A stretch of DNA of 64,000 nucleotides, taken from Verrucomicrobiota bacterium (GTDB taxonomy: Bacteria > Verrucomicrobiota > Verrucomicrobiia > Limisphaerales > JACPZS01). Below are positions 58,473-64,000 of this stretch, piece after piece (the stretch's first letter is position 1; every line of letters begins with the position of its first letter). Below the pieces are notes generated by a model, which did no database searches, was not told the DNA's origin, and saw nothing but the letters and a program-made list of their open reading frames with translations. The translations under genes were made by a program, and so were the position numbers. The stretch covers positions 1 to 64,000 of the forward strand of contig JACPZS010000039.1 in the NCBI GenBank assembly GCA_016195385.1. Reading direction: 5' to 3'.

Positions 58473-59282
58473 TTAACTCAGATAACGTTCGACGATGCGC
58501 GGCGGAAGCGATTGCAAGTCGAGCAAGGTAAGGAAATCAATCGTCTTAAATTCACGGTCGATGGCTGGAGGCCCGCAGATTTTAGCACCGATGGAAAGAT
58601 ACGCGGATAAAAGTTTCGGGACTTTAGGCGCCAGCGGCGCCAGGCGCTCCAACGGGCAGGCAAATTCCGTCCGCGGCCGCGTCCGCAATTCTTCAGGCGC
58701 AAGCCGGGTACGCGAGAGTTCGGCGAACATCGACGCGCCCACAAGGGGATCTTGCGACGTCAGCGAACTGCAACCAATCAAGTAGCGTCCGCCACGTTCA
58801 CGGGCGTAGGCGGCGATGCCCTTCCACAACAAGCCGAGCACGGCGAGGTTGCGGTGCTCGCTGTGAACACAAGCGCGGCCGAGTTCGATCAATTCGCCAC
58901 GAATCGGCTCGAACGGAGCGAAGTCAAATTCCTGCGAACTGTAGTAGCCGCGTTTGGCAGCGGCCGTCCGCCCCGTTTGCAAGCGATAAGTCCCCACGAT
59001 TTCGTGCGTGGGCAGGTGTTCGACCAGAAGGTGTTCGCAAACTTCATCGAACGGATCGGCGTCCAGGCATGTGGCGAAGGATTGTTCCAGGCCCTCGTTC
59101 AATTCGATGTTGAAGACCAGAAAGCGGAGCGACTGCGCCGCGCGCACTTCATCCGGGCGGCTGGCCAAGCGGCTCGCGTAAAGCTGTGGCGTGCCGGCCC
59201 GCGCCAGGATGCGATCCCCCACGCTTGACTCCGGCATCACAATTGGATTGGTCTTCATGGCGGCCGGATTATTCACGGCCAT
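58473..59282 (-). CDS. GNAT-like N-acyltransferase (OlsB/hemolysin-like)
   Basis: RAAQSLRFLVFNIELNEG, DPFDEVCEHLLVEHLPTHEIVGTYRLQTG, ELGRACVHSEHRNLAVLGLLWKGIAAYARERGGRYLIGCSSL. Confidence 0.8.
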   Translation of the reverse strand: MAVNNPAAMKTNPIVMPESSVGDRILARAGTPQLYASRLASRPDEVRAAQSLRFLVFNIELNEGLEQSFATCLDADPFDEVCEHLLVEHLPTHEIVGTYRLQTGRTAAAKRGYYSSQEFDFAPFEPIRGELIELGRACVHSEHRNLAVLGLLWKGIAAYARERGGRYLIGCSSLTSQDPLVGASMFAELSRTRLAPEELRTRPRTEFACPLERLAPLAPKVPKLLSAYLSIGAKICGPPAIDREFKTIDFLTLLDLQSLPPRIVERYLS

Positions 59283-59507
59283 TGATTTCGATTGCTTGAA
59301 TTGATCGACCGGACCACGCGTTAAGTTCAGCCATGCCCCGGGCCATCGCTCCGACATATCTCGCGACCACGACTCGGAATCAAGCCCGGATTTGCATCCG
59401 GCGTGACAGCCGCGTGAAATTTTGGTTCCGCCGTGGCTTCGGAAACGCAGCCACATACGAGTCGGACGAAGCCTTCGCCACGCAGACGCGCGTGTCGTTA
59501 TCGCGGT

Positions 59508-62252
59508 TCAACGATCCAGGCTCTCACGCACGGTCTGCGCGAGCTTCATGGGATCGTACGGCTTCTGGAGAAAATTGAAGCCTTCGCGCAAAGTAAGATC
59601 CTGCCCCGCCATTTCGGCGCTGTAACCGCTGCTGTAAATGATTTTTAGGCCCGGTTTTTTGGCGGTCAGGTGCTCGGCCAATTCGCGGCCGCTGATGCCT
59701 TCGGGCATCACCATGTCGGTCAGGAGCAAGTCCACGCGGCCTTCCAGTTTTTCCCACAGTTTGAGCGCGGCCACGCCGGAGCCGGCAACCTCGACTTGAT
59801 AGCCGAAACGACTGAGAATCTGGCGTACGAGGGCACACAGCGCCGGTTCATCCTCGACGACAAGCACGCGTTCGTTGCCACCGCGGACTGCGGCCGCACT
59901 TCTGGGGATGGGCTTGGGCGGCACGATGCGATCGGCCACCGGCAAAAATATCTTGAACGTCGCGCCGTGGCCGAGTTCGCTCGCCACTTCGATCCAGCCT
60001 TCGTGCTGGCGCACGATGCCGTACACCGTGGCCAGGCCCAGCCCGGTGCCTTTGCCCACATCCTTGGTCGTGAAGAACGGTTCAAAAAGGCGGTGCAGAT
60101 TTTCGCGGGCGATCCCGCAGCCGGTGTCCTCGACACAAAGCCGGACAAATTGTCCGGGCCGGGCGAGGGGGTTCTGCGCCACGTATGCTTCGTCGATCGT
60201 CTGCGTCGTGGCGGTGATGTTGAGCCGGCCGCCCTTGGGCATGGCGTCGCGCGCGTTGACGGCCAGGTTTAACAGGATTTGCTCCATCATCCCTTGATCC
60301 GCGTGAATCGGCGGCAAGTCGCTGGCGTACTCGAATTGCAGTGTGATATCTTCGCCGAGAATCCGCGCCAGCATTTTGGTCAACTGGGTGATGACTTCGT
60401 GGAGTTCGAGTGTCCGCGGTTGCATGACCTGCTTGCGACTGAAGGTCAGCAATTGGCGCGTCAAATTGGAGGCCCGCTCCGTCGCGTCGGCCATCTGGCG
60501 GATGGATTCGATCTGTTCGGGCCGCAATTGCTTGTCATGCAGCAGCAGACCCGCGTGGCCGGTGATGACCGTAAGGACGTTGTTGAAGTCGTGCGCCAGT
60601 CCAGCCGCGAGCTGGCCGATGGATTCCATCTTCTGCGCCTGCCGCAATTGCGCCTCGATGTTCAGGCGTTCGGTAATTTCGACCGCGTAGCAGTGGACGG
60701 CGGGAATGGCCGGCACCGGGAAGAACGACCACGAGAGCGTCCGCAGGCCGAAGGCGGTGTTGAGTTGGAGCCGCGGCTGGTTGGTCGTCAGGCACTCATT
60801 CACAATTTGCGGCGTGCCAGGCGGCAGAATGTCGCGCATGTTGCCTTTGCCCAAATCATGCGCCATCGCCCGCGCGGCGGCATTGAAATAGGCGAGTTTC
60901 CCTTCCGGCGTAAACTCGATCACCATGTTTGGATTGTAACGGGGAAAAGCCGCGAGCGATTCGATCTCAGCCGCGCTTTTTTTCCGTTCCAGGGCGTTGA
61001 CGAAAATTTCGCCGACGAACCGCAGCAATGTCACTTCCTCCTCCGACCAGCGCCGCTCTTGTCGCATGGCATCGAATCCAAAAAATCCAACCGGAGACTT
61101 GCCGTAAACCATCGGCACGAGGAGCAGCGATTTGAGGCCGCCGCTCTCCATCAAAAAGCGCTCCGCGCCGGCCTCCGGCGGCAAGTCTTCAATGCTCGAC
61201 ACTTGGATCGGTACAAGCCTCGGAATCTGTTCCTTGAACCACGGAAACTTGTTGAGCGAAAGATTTTGAAAAGCGTCCCGGCGGGAGGAAATCCCTGCGG
61301 CACACCATTCATGTGTTCGGGAAGTCGAGGCTCCTTCGGCCGTGTACAAAAACACGTAGCTGCGCTCGAGCTGGCTGAATTCCGCCAGCCGCTGCAAGGC
61401 CTGGTGGATGCCGGCATCGATCTCCTCCGCGGCGATGTTGATGAAATGGGACGAGATGTCGGCGATCAACCTTTCGAGCTGCACGCGCAATTGAAGGGAT
61501 TTCTCAGCGCGGCGCCGTTCCGTCAGGTCGTTGACAATCGAGAAAATCAGTTTGCGGCCATTGACTTCCAGCGGGCCGGTGTGGAGTTCCACTTCGCGCA
61601 CTTCGCCGGAGGCCAGGCGGTGGCGGACTTCAAAATGATGATCATGCTGCTCGGCCGCGCGCTGAAGTAATTCCCGCACCCGCTCAGGCGAAGCAGAGTT
61701 GATGTGAAAAATCTCCATCCCCTTGAGCTGCGCCAGATCGTAGCCGTAGAAGCGGCTGGCCGCGCTGTTCGCGTCCACGATGCGGCCGCTGGCCGGATCC
61801 AACAGGAGCTTTATCGCCTGGTTCGTTTCAAACATGGCGCGATACAATTCGCTGGTCTCTCGCAGCGCGGTCTCGGCCAGTTTGCGATCCGTGATGTCCG
61901 TCACCGCGCCGACGGTGCCGACAATTTCGCCGTTCTCATCTCGCAACGGTGAGGCGTGGACTTGCGCCCAGAATGACCCGCCATTGCGGCAGAGCGTCAA
62001 AGTTTCGTAGGCTTCACTCTGCCCTTGCGCGCGCTGCTGATCACGCTGCAGAGCGAGCGACCACTCCTCGCGCCGCAACAATAATTCATAAGCCCGCGCC
62101 CCCAGGAATTCTTGCCGCGAAAATCCGGTCAACTCGCAAAGGCGCGAATTCACGTAGAGCACGACGTCGTCAAGGTCCGTGATCAACAGGCCTTCGGCCA
62201 AATTCTCGACCACGGATTGCAGGCGCGCGAGGTTATGTAAGAACTGTTGCAC
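59508..62252 (-). CDS. PAS/GAF hybrid sensor histidine kinase with receiver domain
   Basis: GLAHDFNNVLTVITGHAGLLL, LNLAVNARDAMPKGG, GKGTGLGLATVYGIV; receiver VVEDEP...LLLTDMVMP...QKPY. Confidence 0.93.
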   Translation of the reverse strand: MQQFLHNLARLQSVVENLAEGLLITDLDDVVLYVNSRLCELTGFSRQEFLGARAYELLLRREEWSLALQRDQQRAQGQSEAYETLTLCRNGGSFWAQVHASPLRDENGEIVGTVGAVTDITDRKLAETALRETSELYRAMFETNQAIKLLLDPASGRIVDANSAASRFYGYDLAQLKGMEIFHINSASPERVRELLQRAAEQHDHHFEVRHRLASGEVREVELHTGPLEVNGRKLIFSIVNDLTERRRAEKSLQLRVQLERLIADISSHFINIAAEEIDAGIHQALQRLAEFSQLERSYVFLYTAEGASTSRTHEWCAAGISSRRDAFQNLSLNKFPWFKEQIPRLVPIQVSSIEDLPPEAGAERFLMESGGLKSLLLVPMVYGKSPVGFFGFDAMRQERRWSEEEVTLLRFVGEIFVNALERKKSAAEIESLAAFPRYNPNMVIEFTPEGKLAYFNAAARAMAHDLGKGNMRDILPPGTPQIVNECLTTNQPRLQLNTAFGLRTLSWSFFPVPAIPAVHCYAVEITERLNIEAQLRQAQKMESIGQLAAGLAHDFNNVLTVITGHAGLLLHDKQLRPEQIESIRQMADATERASNLTRQLLTFSRKQVMQPRTLELHEVITQLTKMLARILGEDITLQFEYASDLPPIHADQGMMEQILLNLAVNARDAMPKGGRLNITATTQTIDEAYVAQNPLARPGQFVRLCVEDTGCGIARENLHRLFEPFFTTKDVGKGTGLGLATVYGIVRQHEGWIEVASELGHGATFKIFLPVADRIVPPKPIPRSAAAVRGGNERVLVVEDEPALCALVRQILSRFGYQVEVAGSGVAALKLWEKLEGRVDLLLTDMVMPEGISGRELAEHLTAKKPGLKIIYSSGYSAEMAGQDLTLREGFNFLQKPYDPMKLAQTVRESLDR

Positions 62253-62430
62253 GAGTTAAAGCCTTGAAGCACCGGCGGCTCATTTCACAAAAAAACAGCA
62301 GTCTCCAGAAAATTTATCTCGTTGAGAGATCTGTTCCGCGAAGGAACGTCTTTTTCAACCAGCCTGACCCATTGCGTTGACAAATGAATCCACGATCGCC
62401 TGGCGCGAAATTCTGCGAACTTGAAGGGAG

Positions 62431-62456
62431 CCTTCGCCGGCACGGCGCGGCGAAGG
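62431..62456. other. Hairpin-forming inverted repeat 3' of the glutaredoxin-like gene
   Basis: CCTTCGCCG-gcacggcg-CGGCGAAGG: perfect 9-bp stem; no T tract. Confidence 0.45.
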
Positions 62457-62499
62457 TTGACCGTGCTGGTTTCGGCGGCTTGCCGCGCCTCGCAACCTC

Positions 62500-62838
62500 T
62501 CAGCGTCGGAATTGCACGGCACCCGTCGCCGGAAGCTCATGCGCGCACGGGGCATTCGTCGGCGCGTCCGGGCGAATTTCATTCGACGAAACCAGACCGT
62601 TCGCCAAGAGGTAGGCCTCGACCTCGTCGCCGCTGATGTCCGGAAGCATCCGCCCGTTGACTTCGACACACGGACTGAGCATCTGCCCGCTCTTCTCGAT
62701 CATTTCCTGTCGCTGCTGCGGATTGTTAATGATGTCGCGATCTTCAAATGGCAGGTCGTATTTGCGCATGATGGCGCGCACGCCCTGGCTCCAGCCACAC
62801 GTTGGTTTCAAATAAGCGATTATTTTCGGTTTAGTCAT
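62500..62838 (-). CDS. Glutaredoxin-like protein, monothiol-type CGWS motif
   Basis: MTKPKIIAYLKPTCGWSQGVRAIMRKYDLPFEDRDIINNPQQRQEM...SPCVEVNGRMLPDISGDEVEAYL. Confidence 0.82.
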   Translation of the reverse strand: MTKPKIIAYLKPTCGWSQGVRAIMRKYDLPFEDRDIINNPQQRQEMIEKSGQMLSPCVEVNGRMLPDISGDEVEAYLLANGLVSSNEIRPDAPTNAPCAHELPATGAVQFRR

Positions 62839-63003
62839 AGTTTCAAATCTGACTGCCACCCTGCCAAAAAATCATAACTCCGCAACCTTTTCCTTTTTCG
62901 TTCGCTCCGTTCAGCCGCATCTGGTCGCATCCACAAATTGACGTTTTTGCGCGAAGCACCGCGCTCGGAGCCGGCGCGTTGGGACGATGCTCCTCGGCGG
63001 AGC

Positions 63004-63024
63004 CGGGCCGGAACTGCCGGCCCG
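63004..63024. other. Perfect GC-rich inverted repeat between divergent genes
   Basis: CGGGCCGG-aactg-CCGGCCCG, in the glutaredoxin/GDPD intergenic region. Confidence 0.45.
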
Positions 63025-63097
63025 CTTTTGCTTCATGGGCGACCGGTGATTTAGCGCCGTTGCGTTTCGCGACCGAAACGGTAAAATCTGTTTCCAG

Positions 63098-63919
63098 ATG
63101 AAGACAATTTTCCCGTTGCTTGGCGCGTGGTGCGTGGGGATCACGGCGCTGTTCAGTGCCGAGAGCCATTCGCCGACACCACTTCCGCAGGCCCATTCCC
63201 ACAACGACTACGAACAAAAGCGTCCGTTGTTCGATGCGCTCGCCCATGGCTTTTGCCACATCGAGGCGGACGTCCACCTCGTCGATGGCAAGTTGCTCGT
63301 GGCGCACGATCGATCCCAGGTCCAGAGCGGGAAAACACTGCAAGCGCTGTATCTCGATCCGTTGCGTGAGCAGGTCCGAAAAAATGGCGGACGGGTTTAC
63401 CGCGACGGCCCGCCGGTCACGTTGCTGATCGACGTGAAGTCCGAAGCTGAACCGACCTACACAGCGCTGCTCACCGTGCTAAAGGATTATCGCGAGCTGC
63501 TAACCTCCTTTCAAAAATCAAAAACAGAAATCCGCGCCATCACGGCCATCATTTCCGGCAATCGCGCCCGCGAGGCCATGGCTGCCGAAAGCAGCCGCAT
63601 CGCCGCCTACGATGGACGGTTGGAAGATTTGGATGCTCCCGACTCGGTTGGCTTCATCCCGTGGATTAGCAGTGACTGGTCGAGCGTCTCCCGCTGGCGC
63701 GGAACCGGTGAATTTCCTGACCAAGACAAACGCAAGCTCCGCGAAATCGTGGCGAAGGCCCACGCGCACGGACGCCAAGTGCGCTTCTGGGGCACGCCGG
63801 ACAAACCCGTTGTCTGGCGCGAGTTGCTCGACGCCGGCGTGGACATTCTCATCGCCGATGACTTGCCCGTGTTGAAGGATTTTTTGCTCGGCCAGCAAAA
63901 GGCAGCGCCAGCCAAGTGA
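63098..63919 (+). CDS. Exported phosphodiesterase of the PI-PLC/GDPD-like superfamily
   Basis: AHSHNDYEQKRPLFDALAHGFCHIEADVHLVDGKLLVAHDRSQV; VTLLIDVKSEAEPTY; N-terminal signal peptide. Confidence 0.82.
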   Translation: MKTIFPLLGAWCVGITALFSAESHSPTPLPQAHSHNDYEQKRPLFDALAHGFCHIEADVHLVDGKLLVAHDRSQVQSGKTLQALYLDPLREQVRKNGGRVYRDGPPVTLLIDVKSEAEPTYTALLTVLKDYRELLTSFQKSKTEIRAITAIISGNRAREAMAAESSRIAAYDGRLEDLDAPDSVGFIPWISSDWSSVSRWRGTGEFPDQDKRKLREIVAKAHAHGRQVRFWGTPDKPVVWRELLDAGVDILIADDLPVLKDFLLGQQKAAPAK

Positions 63920-64000
63920 GTGCGCCACACGGTTGATGCAAGTACGGGTGCGCGAATCATGCTGCGGATTCCAGCCAATAATTTCCAGAAATGTCTTTCG

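Noticed and set aside
60279-61670. 463-aa + strand ORF across the hybrid histidine kinase
   Set aside because: Antisense to a well-supported kinase with H, N and G boxes; composition typical of shadow ORFs.
1-64000. Integrated phage or transposon
   Set aside because: No integrase, transposase, terminase, capsid or terminal inverted repeats were recognised.

Overview
The window looks like a chromosomal segment of a GC-rich Verrucomicrobiota-like bacterium. The lineage is inferred from Verru_Chthon-type pseudopilins, DUF1549/DUF1553 plus DUF1501 proteins, and many large secreted proteins with a shared C-terminal module. No rRNA, tRNA, CRISPR array or transposase was recognised. Main blocks: (1) large exported proteins at 1-8.3 kb with a decayed duplicated fragment; (2) an orphan nuoA, a phosphohexomutase and a GNAT gene; (3) a minus-strand secretion/pilus block at 11-34 kb, containing a 2697-aa multidomain subtilase, Verru_Chthon A/C/B/D-like proteins, two more pseudopilins, a BrnT/BrnA-like toxin-antitoxin pair, PilC/GspF, two PilB/GspE ATPases and PilT; (4) metabolic, peptidase and Planctomycete-type genes at 34-46 kb; (5) an accessory segment at 46-53 kb with an ECF sigma factor, a VapBC-like pair with a palindromic operator candidate, an indel-free ~420 bp array of degenerate 21-bp repeats ahead of a 226-aa uncharacterised protein, an H-X9-DG pseudopilin and a 14-repeat RCC1 protein; (6) a Ser/Thr kinase carrying a repeat-derived insert, a WYL regulator, rho, an OlsBA-like acyltransferase pair, a hybrid histidine kinase, a glutaredoxin-like protein and a GDPD-like protein. 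The strongest candidate for something undescribed is the 21-bp (7-codon) array at 47922-48341 with its downstream gene. All calls come from reading motifs; no database search was run.
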